Program-made: the position numbers and the translations under genes
In this document: positions 33,880-42,472 of the stretch, in pieces
Position numbering within the stretch: position 1 is the stretch's first letter
How the letters are laid out: the number at the start of each line of letters is the position of its first letter
The notes under the pieces: generated by a model
The model's input: the letters and a program-made list of their open reading frames with translations, nothing else
The model's database searches: none
Told to the model about the DNA's origin: nothing
Assembly (NCBI GenBank): GCA_963668585.1
Contig: OY764869.1
Coordinates: 1,550,001-1,614,000 of the forward strand
DNA length: 64,000 nucleotides
Source of the DNA: Bin87 sp963668585
GTDB lineage: Bacteria; Chloroflexota; Dehalococcoidia; Lucifugimonadales; UBA3495
Reading direction: 5' to 3'

Positions 33880-34019
33880 CTGGTTCACATTTTGAAAACC
33901 ATGCGTCGTGCCTGCGGAAGCAGGAACCCAGAAAAGTCTCGGCAACAGGACCGTTGGCATCATTTCGTACCTTTCGGATTCCCGCTTTGGCCAGAATGAC
34001 GGAAAGTGTGAACACGCCC
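33880..34019. repeat. full-length copy of short element family F1
   Basis: Starts CTGGTTCACATTTTGAAAACCATGCGTCG and ends CGGAAAGTGTGAACACGCCC, so both inverted ends can still be recognised. The body shares GGAACCCAGAAAAGTCTCGG and ACCGTTGGCATCATTT with the copy at 58011-58174. It lies upstream of the M28 peptidase and could carry or disrupt its promoter. Confidence 0.7.
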
Positions 34020-34124
34020 GATGCACCCGGTGTGTCCCTGTACCATGGAAACGCGAAACGTAGCAAACCCGTATCGCCGCATCGTCGTATCAACTGTCAT
34101 AGTTGTGACTCTGGAGCGTATGAC

Positions 34125-35660
34125 ATGACCCACATTCAAAAGGACATCGGACTCCGGGCCCGCCAATCTCGGCTTGCCGTGGCTGTTTCAGCATTGCTCG
34201 CGCTGCTGTTGCTGGCCGGCGTCGCCTGTTCCTCCGGACCATCCGAATCCGCCCCGACCGCCGCGGATGCCTCGGCTCCCGCGGTCCTACTAACCAGGCC
34301 GCCAACGTCGGTTCCGACTCTGGCGCCCACCGAAGCGCCCACGGAACCGCCCACCGTGGCCGCTGCCGCCGCGACGGCCATCCCTACGGACACGCCAGCG
34401 CCGCCGCCCACCGTGGCTGCTGCCACCGCAACGCCGGGCATCAGGCCGGAGACAACGCCCACGGACGGCCAGCGGCGGTCTCCCGAAAGCGCGGCCATCT
34501 TCGACGACCTGCCCCTGCTGGAAGAGCGGGCGTTCAGCTACCTGAGCGAACTGGCCGAGGACGTGGGGGTCAGAACCAGCGGCACCGACCTTGAGCACGC
34601 GGCGGCCCAGTACCTGGTGGGACGCCTGGAGGAGTTGGGATACAGCCCGGAAGTGCAGGAGTTCTCCTGGGGTTCGCCCACGGGCGCACTGGAACTCGCC
34701 GACCCCGACACGGCCGCCCCGGACGTCAACATCCTGACCGGCACCGCAGACGGCCACGCGACCGGGCCGCTGGCGCTGGTGGGTCTCGCCAGGCCGGAGG
34801 ACATCCCCGCCGAGGGTCTGGAAGGGAAAATAGCGCTCATCGAGCGGGGCGAAATCAGATTCGGCGACAAGGTGGCCCGTGTGCATGACGCCGGCGCCGT
34901 GGCGGCCATCATCTACAACAACCTGGAGGGAAATTTCCGAGGCTCACTGGGCGGCAGAGGCCGGATACCCGCCATCTCCCTGTCCCAGATGGACGGTCTT
35001 GAACTCAGGGAATCGCTGATCGCAGGCGAGACGGTGGAAGTCACCGTTGTCGTACAGGACACCGCCGTTCAGTCTCAGAACGTCATCGCCGAGTTGCCCG
35101 GCACGGGCGATGGCGTCATCGTGATCGGTGCCCACTACGACACCGTCCCCGACTCCGTGGGCGCATCGGACAACTCGTCGGGCGCCGGCGCGCTGCTGGC
35201 CGTGGCGGAACGGCTGGCGGGTCGCGCCTTCCCGTTCTCGCTGCGTTTCGTGGCCTTCGGCTCTGAGGAAACCGGGCTGCATGGTAGCCGGCATTATGTG
35301 GAAAGCCTCTCCGGCGAAGAGTTGGCGGAAATCCACCTGATGATAAACCTGGACTCCATCGGGTCCGGCGACGGACTGATGGTGTCGGGCGACCGGTGGG
35401 CGGTGCGCCACGTCGAGGAGACCGCAGCCCGCGAGGGTATCCCGCTGGAGGTGAGCGGCACGTCCCTGTTGGGCAGCGACCACGCCAACTTCCGCAATGC
35501 CTGGGTGCCGACCGTCTTCCTCTGGGGCAACGACCTGTCCCGCATCAACTCTCCCGCCGACACCATGGAACACATCAACCGGGATCTGCTGGGGCATGCG
35601 ACCGCCCTGACTCTCGACCTGCTGGAAAGCGTGGACGCCCTGCCCGGCTATGGTCAGTAG
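34125..35660 (+). CDS. M28-family aminopeptidase lipoprotein with PA domain
   Basis: A 511-residue exported zinc peptidase. The signal ends in the lipobox LLAGVAC with lipidated Cys35. A Thr/Pro/Ala-rich tether (residues 45-130) follows, then an N-terminal segment, a protease-associated (PA) domain around GLEGKIALIERGEIRFGDKVA, and the catalytic domain. Metal ligands include His337 (GAHYDT), bridging Asp349 (GASDNSSG), catalytic Glu381 with ligand Glu382 (FGSEETG), Asp in NLDSIG and His in GSDHANF. ATG 34125 with GGAG upstream gives a normal signal peptide; longer starts run into the repeat element. It likely releases amino acids from peptides outside the membrane. Confidence 0.92.
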   Translation: MTHIQKDIGLRARQSRLAVAVSALLALLLLAGVACSSGPSESAPTAADASAPAVLLTRPPTSVPTLAPTEAPTEPPTVAAAAATAIPTDTPAPPPTVAAATATPGIRPETTPTDGQRRSPESAAIFDDLPLLEERAFSYLSELAEDVGVRTSGTDLEHAAAQYLVGRLEELGYSPEVQEFSWGSPTGALELADPDTAAPDVNILTGTADGHATGPLALVGLARPEDIPAEGLEGKIALIERGEIRFGDKVARVHDAGAVAAIIYNNLEGNFRGSLGGRGRIPAISLSQMDGLELRESLIAGETVEVTVVVQDTAVQSQNVIAELPGTGDGVIVIGAHYDTVPDSVGASDNSSGAGALLAVAERLAGRAFPFSLRFVAFGSEETGLHGSRHYVESLSGEELAEIHLMINLDSIGSGDGLMVSGDRWAVRHVEETAAREGIPLEVSGTSLLGSDHANFRNAWVPTVFLWGNDLSRINSPADTMEHINRDLLGHATALTLDLLESVDALPGYGQ

Positions 35661-35698
35661 CCCCTCGTGCCCATCTCATCACCGCCGCAATTTGTCGA

Positions 35699-37321
35699 TC
35701 ACCGACCTGCCCGGATGAAGTCTGCGACCCGTTCCGCCACCATGATCACCGCCGGGTTGATCGGCGCGCGCACCAGGTTGGGCATGATCGATGCATCGAC
35801 CACGCGCAGGCCTTCCACGCCGCGCACTTCCCCCTGCTGATCGACCACGGCCAGCGGGTCTTCGGACGGCCCCATCCTGCAGGTGCAGGCGATGTGGGAG
35901 TAGGTGGTCGCTTCCCGCATCAGCCATCGGTCCAGCGCGTCATCGCTCAGCAGGTCGTGGTCCTGCGGATCAATGCGTCTGCCCACCAGGGAGGCCAGCT
36001 CAGGTCGTTCGGCCAGGGCCAGGGCCTGGTGGATACCGGCCCGCAGCCGCGCCCGGTCGAAGGGTTCGGCCAGGTAGTTGTAGCGCATGGCCGGCTGCAC
36101 CCGGTGGTCGGACGAGGTCAGCGTCAGTTCACCCTGGCTTTCCGGCAGCAGCAGGGCGATCATCATTTCGACGTGCCGACCGACCGGGCCCGCAGCCTGG
36201 GCCGGGGTTTCCTGAGGTCGGGACGCCGGCGCAGTCCCCCTGGCGCGCGGGGCGATCTGCACGGAAAGGTTGATTCCCAGGTCGTTCCTGAGATGTGATC
36301 CGGGAGCGGTGAAACGCAGCGCTGCGCTGCCGGCTCCCCGGTTGGTATCAGCGGCAAAACCGTCCCCGACTTCCCATGTGACGTACACCTTGGGGTGGTC
36401 TTTCAGATTCCTGCCCACGCCGGGGATGTCCTGAACCACCGGAATGCCCAGCCTCTCCAGTTGCGCGGACGGACCCACGCCGGACAGCAGCAGCAGATGG
36501 GGCGAGCCCACCGCGCCGGCGCTGAGGATAATCTGCTCGGCTTCAACGGAAAATGTCTGCCCTCCGCTGTCCACCAGCAAACCGATGGCGCGCCTGCCTT
36601 GAAAGATGATGCGGCGCACCTCGCAATTGGGCCGCACGGTCAGGTTGAGTCGGTGGCGCGCCTGGCTCAAATAACCCAGCGCTGTGCTGAACCTGACGCC
36701 GTTGTGGTTGTTGGTAACCCCCGGTCCCACGCCGTTGGAGTCCGGATGGTTGTGGTCGTCGGCCGCCTCAAAGCCGCTGGCCCGGCAGGCGTTGAAGAAG
36801 GCTTTTTGTGACGTGTCCCAGGCGTCCGGGTTGGAATGATGCACGAAGATGGGGCCTTCTGATCCGTGGTAGTCGCCGTGCTGGTCAACGTCCGTTTCCG
36901 ATTTGCGGAAGAAGGGCAGAACCCTTTCGTAACTCCACTGGTCGTTGCCCCGCGACGCCCAGGCGTCAAAATCCTCGGGAACGCCCCGGTAAAATGCCGA
37001 GGAATTGATGGCGCTGGACCCGCCGGTTACCCGGCCTCGCGGCACCAGCATGGGCGGCGCCAGGTCGGTTGAGGTTGCCGTGAACTGCCAGTTATGGCGG
37101 TCGGTGGTCAGCCAGACCGGATGGCCGCCGGCGGTTCGTGCCGAGGGCGGTTCCGGAGCAGCGGCGAATCCGTATTTCAGTTGGTCGGGCAGTTGTTCAA
37201 AATCGGGGTAGTCCGGCCCTGCTTCCAGCAGCAGCACCGAGCGGCCCGGATCTTCCGACAGCCGGGCCGCCATCGCCGAACCGGCGGAGCCTCCGCCCAC
37301 GATCGCCACATCATATTTCAT
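35699..37321 (-). CDS. GMC-family FAD oxidoreductase
   Basis: A 540-residue glucose-methanol-choline oxidoreductase. The N-terminal MKYDVAIVGGGSAGSAMAARL binds ADP of FAD, with the acidic strand end LLLEAGPD. The signature PRGRVTGGSSAINSSAFYRGVPEDFDAW and the second signature SAGAVGSPHLLLLSGVGP are both present. The catalytic His lies in TYSHIACTCRMG and the partner Asn in APINPAVIM. ATG 37321 has GAGG upstream; the longer frame adds 22 residues with no function. It oxidises an alcohol; the best-known relatives are choline dehydrogenase and alkanol dehydrogenases. It is convergent with the M28 peptidase gene. Confidence 0.9.
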   Translation of the reverse strand: MKYDVAIVGGGSAGSAMAARLSEDPGRSVLLLEAGPDYPDFEQLPDQLKYGFAAAPEPPSARTAGGHPVWLTTDRHNWQFTATSTDLAPPMLVPRGRVTGGSSAINSSAFYRGVPEDFDAWASRGNDQWSYERVLPFFRKSETDVDQHGDYHGSEGPIFVHHSNPDAWDTSQKAFFNACRASGFEAADDHNHPDSNGVGPGVTNNHNGVRFSTALGYLSQARHRLNLTVRPNCEVRRIIFQGRRAIGLLVDSGGQTFSVEAEQIILSAGAVGSPHLLLLSGVGPSAQLERLGIPVVQDIPGVGRNLKDHPKVYVTWEVGDGFAADTNRGAGSAALRFTAPGSHLRNDLGINLSVQIAPRARGTAPASRPQETPAQAAGPVGRHVEMMIALLLPESQGELTLTSSDHRVQPAMRYNYLAEPFDRARLRAGIHQALALAERPELASLVGRRIDPQDHDLLSDDALDRWLMREATTYSHIACTCRMGPSEDPLAVVDQQGEVRGVEGLRVVDASIMPNLVRAPINPAVIMVAERVADFIRAGR

Positions 37322-37778
37322 GGTATTCGTCCTCAGGTTGGGCTTACTGGATTGAATGCTGCGGGGAGCAGCATTCAATTTGAACACGGTATCAACCGGG
37401 GAGCCTCAGGTTCAAGCACAATCGTCGTTCACAACCGGGGCGATGGTCAAGCGTCCGGCAACCTGTTCCCACGCCATTAGATGGTCCTGCCCGGAGGCGA
37501 CGACCTCATTCACAATGTTTCCACACTGGCCGTACCCCTGTACTTCGACAGGCTCAGGATGAGCGGTAAGGGTGGGTGGGCATCGATGGGGCGCAGATTG
37601 GCGGTCTGAATTTCCGGCGTCCGCGGGTGGCGTTGGACCGCATGGCAGCGTTGTGGCAGCGATTGTTCACAAAGTTTATATGAAAATCAGTGCCATTTTC
37701 ACGTCAGATTCACACGTGGCGCGTAATCTTGAGAGCATACAAGCAATTCCTCGTAAAACTGATAACTGAGGAACACCG

Positions 37779-37801
37779 CCGGCGCCCCATTGGGGCGCCG
37801 G
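37779..37801. repeat. perfect 10-bp hairpin
   Basis: CCGGCGCCCC and its complement GGGGCGCCGG are separated by ATT. There is no T-run on either side and no gene ends nearby, so a terminator role is doubtful. It could be a recombination or nucleoprotein site, or the core of an old element. Confidence 0.5.
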
Positions 37802-37973
37802 TTATACATGGAGACAGCTGCATTGTCGCTCGTGAAGCTTTGCCTGAAACCAAACGTCATCGGATTCAGCGCCTCGCTCATATCGCTGATCACTCTCATC
37901 CTACTGCTGGCCACCCACGGCGCATCGTACGGGTGAACGCCCCGCCGCGTCCCTGATCCGACCCCACTGCAGG

Positions 37974-38109
37974 GCAGGGCCATTCGGTTATTGACGATAG
38001 TTGAGGTAGTCCGCTCATCCTGAGCCTGTCGAAGGACGAGCGGACGTTGAGCAGGGAACCGTTCCCGCAACAGCAAGTGCCTGTCTCGAGGATAATCGAA
38101 TGGCCCTGC
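37974..38109. repeat. 136-bp element with 19-bp inverted ends (family F2)
   Basis: GCAGGGCCATTCGGTTATT at 37974-37992 is the inverted complement, with two mismatches, of GATAATCGAATGGCCCTGC at 38091-38109. Inside is a hairpin, GTCCGCTC to GAGCGGAC, enclosing TCCTGAGCCTGTCGAAGGA. Related cores occur at 25246, 33840 and, inverted, near 37548; a weaker one is near 45210. There is no coding capacity, which fits a non-autonomous miniature element. Confidence 0.7.
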
Positions 38110-38205
38110 TAGGCCTCCGTCCCTGTTGCCATTGACACCGCCGCCGTTGTCGTTGATAAGGTTGCGTTACCGGCCGGAACGTTCGGGCCGGTTCGGGAGG
38201 CGGCG

Positions 38206-39372
38206 TTGCGCTCAGCGGTTGAGCAGGAGATCAGGGATCTCATTCAAAGGGATGGGCGAATTACATTCGCCAGGTTCATGGAAACCTGCCTGTATTCGCC
38301 CAATGGCGGTTTCTATTCCGCCCGGAGCAACCGGATCAACGCCCACTTCGGGACTTCCCCAACGAGCCATCCGGTTTTCGGCGCGCTGATCGCGCGGCAG
38401 TTGCAGCAGATGTGGCATCTGCTCGGAGACCCGCCGGTTTTTCATGTGATCGAGGCGGGTTCCGGAGACGGGGCATTGGCCCAAAGCATCGTGGAGGCCT
38501 GCCGCCGCACGGCCCCCCGTTTCGCCCAGGCGCTGTACTACGTCGCCGCCGACTATCAGCCTGAACCGTTCCAACCCACCGACCGCACCCTTGACTGGAC
38601 CAGCGGCGCTGGCGTCTCGATTTCTTCCGGTCGGCAGGACGCGACGCCGTCAATCCAGCGAGTAAAAACCCAGGGACTTCGAGCGTTCCGCAATGTTGTC
38701 GGTTGCATCCTGTGCAACGAATTGGTGGACAACTTCCCGGTCCATCGGTTCGCCATCCTGGACGGAAGGGTTAGGGAAATCTTCGTCACGTTGGTGGCAG
38801 GAAACCTCACCGAAACTCTGGACGAGCCATCCACGCCGCGAATCGAAGAGAGGCTGGACGGCCTGGGCGCGTCCTTCGCCGAGGGGTATCGGGGTGAGGT
38901 GAACCTGGCCATGGACGACTGGGTTGCCGAACTTTCCGGTGCGCTGCATCGCGGTTTCGTTCTCACCATCGACTACGGCGAACTCGCGCCCGATCTCTAC
39001 GCGCCCGCCAACGCCGGCGGCACGCTGGTCTGCTACAACCGTCACGTCGCCGGCAGCGATCCGTACCAGCGCATCGGGCAGCAGGACATCACCTGCCTGG
39101 TGGATTTCACGTCGCTTATGCGCCTGGGTGACCGGCACGGCCTGGCCACCGTGGGTTACGCCCTGCAAAGCCGGTTCCTGGAGAACCTGGGCTTCCACTC
39201 GTTCGTCGATGCCCTCCCGTCGCTGGGACTCTCCGCCGCCCGCACGGAACTGAACCGCATCGCCATGATGACCCTGGTGGACGCCAGCGAGTACGGCGAC
39301 TTCAAAGCGCTGGTGCAGGCGAAAGGCGTCGCGCCGGACACCGGGCTGCTGGGATTCCAGGGTCAGGAGTGA
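38206..39372 (+). CDS. MidA-type SAM-dependent methyltransferase
   Basis: A 388-residue protein of the COG1565/MidA (NDUFAF7-like) family of class I methyltransferases that modify arginine in partner proteins. Features are the N-terminal ITFARFMETCLYSPNGGFYSAR, the SAM-binding loop VIEAGSGDGALAQSIV, CNELVDNFPVHRF and FVLTIDYGELAPDLYAP. In mitochondria the family methylates a complex I subunit; bacterial targets are mostly unknown. The start is TTG 38206 with GGGAGG five bases before it. It lies just after an F2 element and upstream of a small cupin gene. Confidence 0.85.
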   Translation: MRSAVEQEIRDLIQRDGRITFARFMETCLYSPNGGFYSARSNRINAHFGTSPTSHPVFGALIARQLQQMWHLLGDPPVFHVIEAGSGDGALAQSIVEACRRTAPRFAQALYYVAADYQPEPFQPTDRTLDWTSGAGVSISSGRQDATPSIQRVKTQGLRAFRNVVGCILCNELVDNFPVHRFAILDGRVREIFVTLVAGNLTETLDEPSTPRIEERLDGLGASFAEGYRGEVNLAMDDWVAELSGALHRGFVLTIDYGELAPDLYAPANAGGTLVCYNRHVAGSDPYQRIGQQDITCLVDFTSLMRLGDRHGLATVGYALQSRFLENLGFHSFVDALPSLGLSAARTELNRIAMMTLVDASEYGDFKALVQAKGVAPDTGLLGFQGQE

Positions 39373-39519
39373 TGGCCGGCGCCACGTTCGGTTCACCTGC
39401 ATCTGTGGTGTCGTCCGCCCTCCCGAAAGCGTGTGATAATGCGCAGACCGAGCGCGGACGGTTGCGAAACGGGCAACGGTCCGCCGGGGTATGCAACCCA
39501 GGAATGTAGAGGAGTCGAA

Positions 39520-39852
39520 ATGGCAATATACCGGGTATTTTCGGACGCCGACGGCGAGAGCCACATCGAGGATCTGAACTTGGAAGACCACCCCGAGTTG
39601 GGTGCGTTGATCAATATATCCGAGGTTCGGGTGCAGGAGTTTGACGGGTCGCGCCAGATGGACTTTCATCCCCTTCCCGAACGCAGGTTGATTATCCACC
39701 TGTCCGGCGAGGTCGAGATCGGAGCCAGCGACGGAGCGAAGCGCGTGCTGAGAGCCGGGGACATCCGGTTGATGGAGGACGTGACCGGCAAGGGCCATTC
39801 CCACCACGATCTCACGCCATCGGGTGCGGTCTATGTCCTGCTGGACGACTGA
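39520..39852 (+). CDS. small cupin-like protein
   Basis: A 110-residue single-domain cupin-like protein. The strand pattern RRLIIHLSGEVEIGASDGAKRVLRAGDIRLMEDVTGKGHSHHDLTPSGAVYVLL fits the second cupin motif, with His residues near GHSHHD. AGAGGAG lies just upstream of ATG 39520. It follows the methyltransferase by 147 bases on the same strand, and a strong hairpin comes after it. Proteins of this size are often isomerases, hydrolases or sensors; no function is assigned. Confidence 0.65.
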   Translation: MAIYRVFSDADGESHIEDLNLEDHPELGALINISEVRVQEFDGSRQMDFHPLPERRLIIHLSGEVEIGASDGAKRVLRAGDIRLMEDVTGKGHSHHDLTPSGAVYVLLDD

Positions 39853-39934
39853 ATGACTGCCGGCGTAGCGGACGGTGGCCAGTGACGGTGTGGCGTCTCA
39901 GCGGCAGTTCAATGACAGGGTTCGGCATGATGCA

Positions 39935-39972
39935 CGGAAGCGGGAGCAACGCGTACGCCGCTCCCGCTTCCG
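39935..39972. terminator. bidirectional hairpin terminator
   Basis: CGGAAGCGGGAGC (39935-39947) pairs perfectly with GCTCCCGCTTCCG (39960-39972) around a 12-base loop. It lies between the convergent cupin gene and the thiolase-like gene. There is no long T-run, but the 13-bp GC-rich stem and its position favour termination. Confidence 0.55.
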
Positions 39973-40043
39973 CATGAGTGGACTCCGGTCAAGACTCGCG
40001 AACCGCCGGATACGGGCCGCCGCCATTCAACTCGGATGATTGC

Positions 40044-41339
40044 TCAACTCGGATGATTGCTTAACATGATGAACCCGTTGCTGTCCGGCGTGTTGCAACC
40101 CGCGAGGGCGGTTTCGGCGCGGCCCGTCACCTGCCGTGGCCCGGCGGTCCCCCTGAGTTGCTCAAGGCTATCGGAGTAGAGGGCAGCGCGGGTGCGTCCC
40201 GTCCCGTTGTTGCCGCCGCTTGACAGGAAGGGGTGCGGACCTTCGACCCTGATGTCGTCGGCGTAGAAGTCGTGGGCTTCTCCCCACTTCACGCCGTGCC
40301 ACTGGAAACCCTCCAGGAACTGCTGGGTGAACGTGAGGTAGCCGTCATACGGGTTGAATATATCAACATCCTGGGGACCCAAACCAGAACCTTCCCACAT
40401 CTTTCGAGCCAGGCTCGCCACAGCTTCCTGATGCTCTTCCAGGGTTGCCATGGTGCTCCGGCCGCGGCCGTTGTTCTGGGCATGGTTCAGGACGTACACG
40501 GGCTTTTGCCGCAGGTCCTTCGCGCGCTCGGCGGTGGTGAAGATGAAGGCCGCGCAGGTATTCACCGGCCGGTCGCAGTCGTAGATCACCAGCGGTTCCT
40601 CGATCACGCGCCCGTTCAGGTAGTCCTCGCGGGTGAGTTGATATGGCTCGTGCAGGGCGTAGTAACTCCAGGGAGTCATCAGGCCGTTCCTGCGCAGGTT
40701 CAAACAGAGCGGAGCCAGTCCGTCGTGGGACTTGCCGTATTTCTTGCAATACTGCTGGAAGATCACCAGGTTGTTGAACATTGCGCCGCTCTGGTAACCC
40801 CAGGGCAGGGTGAAGGCGTTGGCTCCGGGCGCCTCCTGGTTGTTGTTCTGCGGATTGTTGTGCCCGTACCGGCCCTCCAGGTTGACCATCGGGTACCACA
40901 CCAGCACGGTTTCGCACAAACCGTCGCCCACGGCCTGCGCGGCCAGGCCCATCATCGGGCCGATGTAGGGCGCGTCGGATTTGAGGTACTGGACGTTCTT
41001 GAAGCCCAGTTCCCGCTGAATCCACTCGGCGGAAGTGTAGGTCAGGCCGTCTTCGGTGTCGTAGGGCGGGTCAAAATAAGGGCGCGGCGCCCAGGTCTGC
41101 TCGGCGCGGGTCTCCGCGCTGGTGATGAGCCCGTCAATGTCGTCCAGCGACAGCCCTGCATCGGCTATCGCCTTCAGGCACGCCTCCTTGGTGAGGCCGC
41201 CGCAACTCCGGTCCAGAGACACACCGTCCCAGCGCCGGTCGATGTGGGACTGACCCCAACCGACAACCGCCACCTTGCCCCGGTGCTCCCAGACTCCCAA
41301 ACCTTCCCGATTTCTCATCCAACTGGTATCGCTAACCAT
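40044..41339 (-). CDS. thiolase-fold lipid-transfer/aldolase-type protein
   Basis: A 431-residue thiolase-superfamily protein of the SCP-x/lipid-transfer type. It has VAVVGWGQSHIDRR at the start, ACLKAIADAGLSLDDIDGLI, the C-terminal IFNPYDGYLTFTQQFLEGF and LSSGGNNGTGRTRA in place of the usual GG-H-P-x-G. At the position of the thiolase nucleophile the sequence is YLKSDAPYIGPMMGL, with no Cys, so classical thiolysis is unlikely. With the DUF35 gene directly upstream it resembles the Ltp2-ChsH2 aldolase pair of steroid side-chain breakdown. ATG 41339 has GAGGGAG upstream. A perfect 17-bp tandem duplication (40028-40061) covers its stop codon. Confidence 0.8.
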   Translation of the reverse strand: MVSDTSWMRNREGLGVWEHRGKVAVVGWGQSHIDRRWDGVSLDRSCGGLTKEACLKAIADAGLSLDDIDGLITSAETRAEQTWAPRPYFDPPYDTEDGLTYTSAEWIQRELGFKNVQYLKSDAPYIGPMMGLAAQAVGDGLCETVLVWYPMVNLEGRYGHNNPQNNNQEAPGANAFTLPWGYQSGAMFNNLVIFQQYCKKYGKSHDGLAPLCLNLRRNGLMTPWSYYALHEPYQLTREDYLNGRVIEEPLVIYDCDRPVNTCAAFIFTTAERAKDLRQKPVYVLNHAQNNGRGRSTMATLEEHQEAVASLARKMWEGSGLGPQDVDIFNPYDGYLTFTQQFLEGFQWHGVKWGEAHDFYADDIRVEGPHPFLSSGGNNGTGRTRAALYSDSLEQLRGTAGPRQVTGRAETALAGCNTPDSNGFIMLSNHPS

Positions 41340-41395
41340 CTCGGCTCCCTCATGTCCTCTGTGCTGTTGCTCGTGTGCCTGGGGACCTGGGCGGT

Positions 41396-41824
41396 CTAGG
41401 TGATTACCTGCCACTCGTGGACCAACTGGCCGTTGCTCGTCTCTTCAAATATCAACTCCACCGGCGCGCCGACGGGGACTTCGCCCGGCGGTGTGCCCGG
41501 AAGGTTGGACAGGAAGTTTATGCCCGGGTCTTCGTCCAGCGTTATCACCGCGAAGTTGATGGGCTGCGCCGACCGGAATCCCCGGATCCGGGAGTCCCTG
41601 ATCACCATGTACACGTCGATGTGCCCCTTGCCCTGCACCTCTTTCCATTCCAGGTTGTCGGCCGAGCCACATTGGTTGCACCGCTCCGTGGGCGGATAGT
41701 GGAGCCTCGCGCAGTCGGTGCAGTTCTGCAAAACCAGCCGTCGCTCATTGCAGGCGTCCCAAAAAGGCCTGTTCAGATCGTTGGGAACCGGGGCCGGTCT
41801 CTCCAGCCCGGGAATCGTTGACAT
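41396..41824 (-). CDS. DUF35 OB-fold/zinc-ribbon partner of the thiolase-like protein
   Basis: A 142-residue protein with an N-terminal rubredoxin-like zinc ribbon, C-x2-C in LQNCTDCARLHYPP and C-x2-C in ERCNQCGSADN, followed by an OB-fold (WKEVQGKGHIDVYMVIRD through FAVITLDEDPGINFLSNL). Such proteins (DUF35, ChsH2-type) bind acyl-CoA and form complexes with thiolase-like lipid-transfer proteins. It lies 56 bases upstream of the thiolase-like gene on the same strand, so one complex is likely. All four cysteines are present. Confidence 0.88.
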   Translation of the reverse strand: MSTIPGLERPAPVPNDLNRPFWDACNERRLVLQNCTDCARLHYPPTERCNQCGSADNLEWKEVQGKGHIDVYMVIRDSRIRGFRSAQPINFAVITLDEDPGINFLSNLPGTPPGEVPVGAPVELIFEETSNGQLVHEWQVIT

Positions 41825-42033
41825 ATATCTACCCTCCTGTGAAAACCTGCTGGCTGCGCGCCGTCGTCACCGGCACAGCCTGGCTGGGATTATATGTAGT
41901 GTGAGTTGGACGGTCAAAGTTGTCGCTCGGCGGGGTCGTCTGACCGGCTCTGTCGCAGCGTCCCCGACCCGGAATCGCGGCCGTTTTGCAAGTCCGCGCC
42001 AACCCCGACGCAGGAACCTTCCGAACCCACCCT

Positions 42034-42393
42034 CTAACCCTCCGCTGCCGTACCGTTGATCCAGGGCTCGGTACTTCCGGCGTCCATCCAGATGAAATTG
42101 AAACCCGCCGCCAGGGCAAGTTCCCGGTCCATTTCAGTATCGCCGATATGGAAATACTCCTCAGCGGGAAAGCGGGACTTGACGTCCGGGAGGCTCTGCT
42201 TGTGGGATACGAAGCTCACCTCAATGCGGTGCCTGTCCCAGATGGACTGCTGGACCGGCAGCGGGCGGTCGGACGCGCTGCCGATGATGCACCCGTGATC
42301 CTGCGCCTTCCTCACCATGTTCATGGTGACCGGCCCCGGCGGGTCTCCGGCTTCCAGCGTGCCGTCGATGTCAAAACTGACCAGTATTGCCAA
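42034..42393 (-). CDS. short HAD-superfamily phosphatase-like protein
   Basis: A 119-residue HAD-type protein with the nucleophile motif FDIDGTLE (Asp8, Asp10), a motif II Ser in IIGSASDRP and a C-terminal metal motif FHIGDTEMD. A clear motif III Lys is ambiguous (HKQSLPDVKSRF). There is almost no cap domain, and the size is well below the usual 200 or more residues, as in small capless HADs. It lies between the DUF35 gene and the CoA-transferase on the same strand. Substrate unknown. Confidence 0.7.
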   Translation of the reverse strand: MAILVSFDIDGTLEAGDPPGPVTMNMVRKAQDHGCIIGSASDRPLPVQQSIWDRHRIEVSFVSHKQSLPDVKSRFPAEEYFHIGDTEMDRELALAAGFNFIWMDAGSTEPWINGTAAEG

Positions 42394-42472
42394 GCATGGC
42401 CTCCCTTCTCAAATCGGTTGCGCCGAATATATCCACGTTTGCGCCGGCCCGCAGCATTCCGGGCGCGCCGGC

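Larger units (their letters stand above)
37322..38205. other. 884-base intergenic region, repeats only
   Basis: No coding frame is well supported. A short minus-strand stretch (37400-37530) reads IVNEVVASGQDHLMAWEQVAGRLTIAPVVNDDCA and might be the tail of an unrecognised gene remnant. The rest holds an inverted F2 core (TTCGACAGGCTCAGGATGAG near 37548), a strong hairpin at 37779-37801 and the F2 element at 37974-38109. Confidence 0.5.

Noticed and set aside
37699..38076. Minus-strand open frame in the gap after the GMC oxidoreductase
   Set aside because: It reads through the F2 element and the strong hairpin; composition and lack of a ribosome site argue against a gene.
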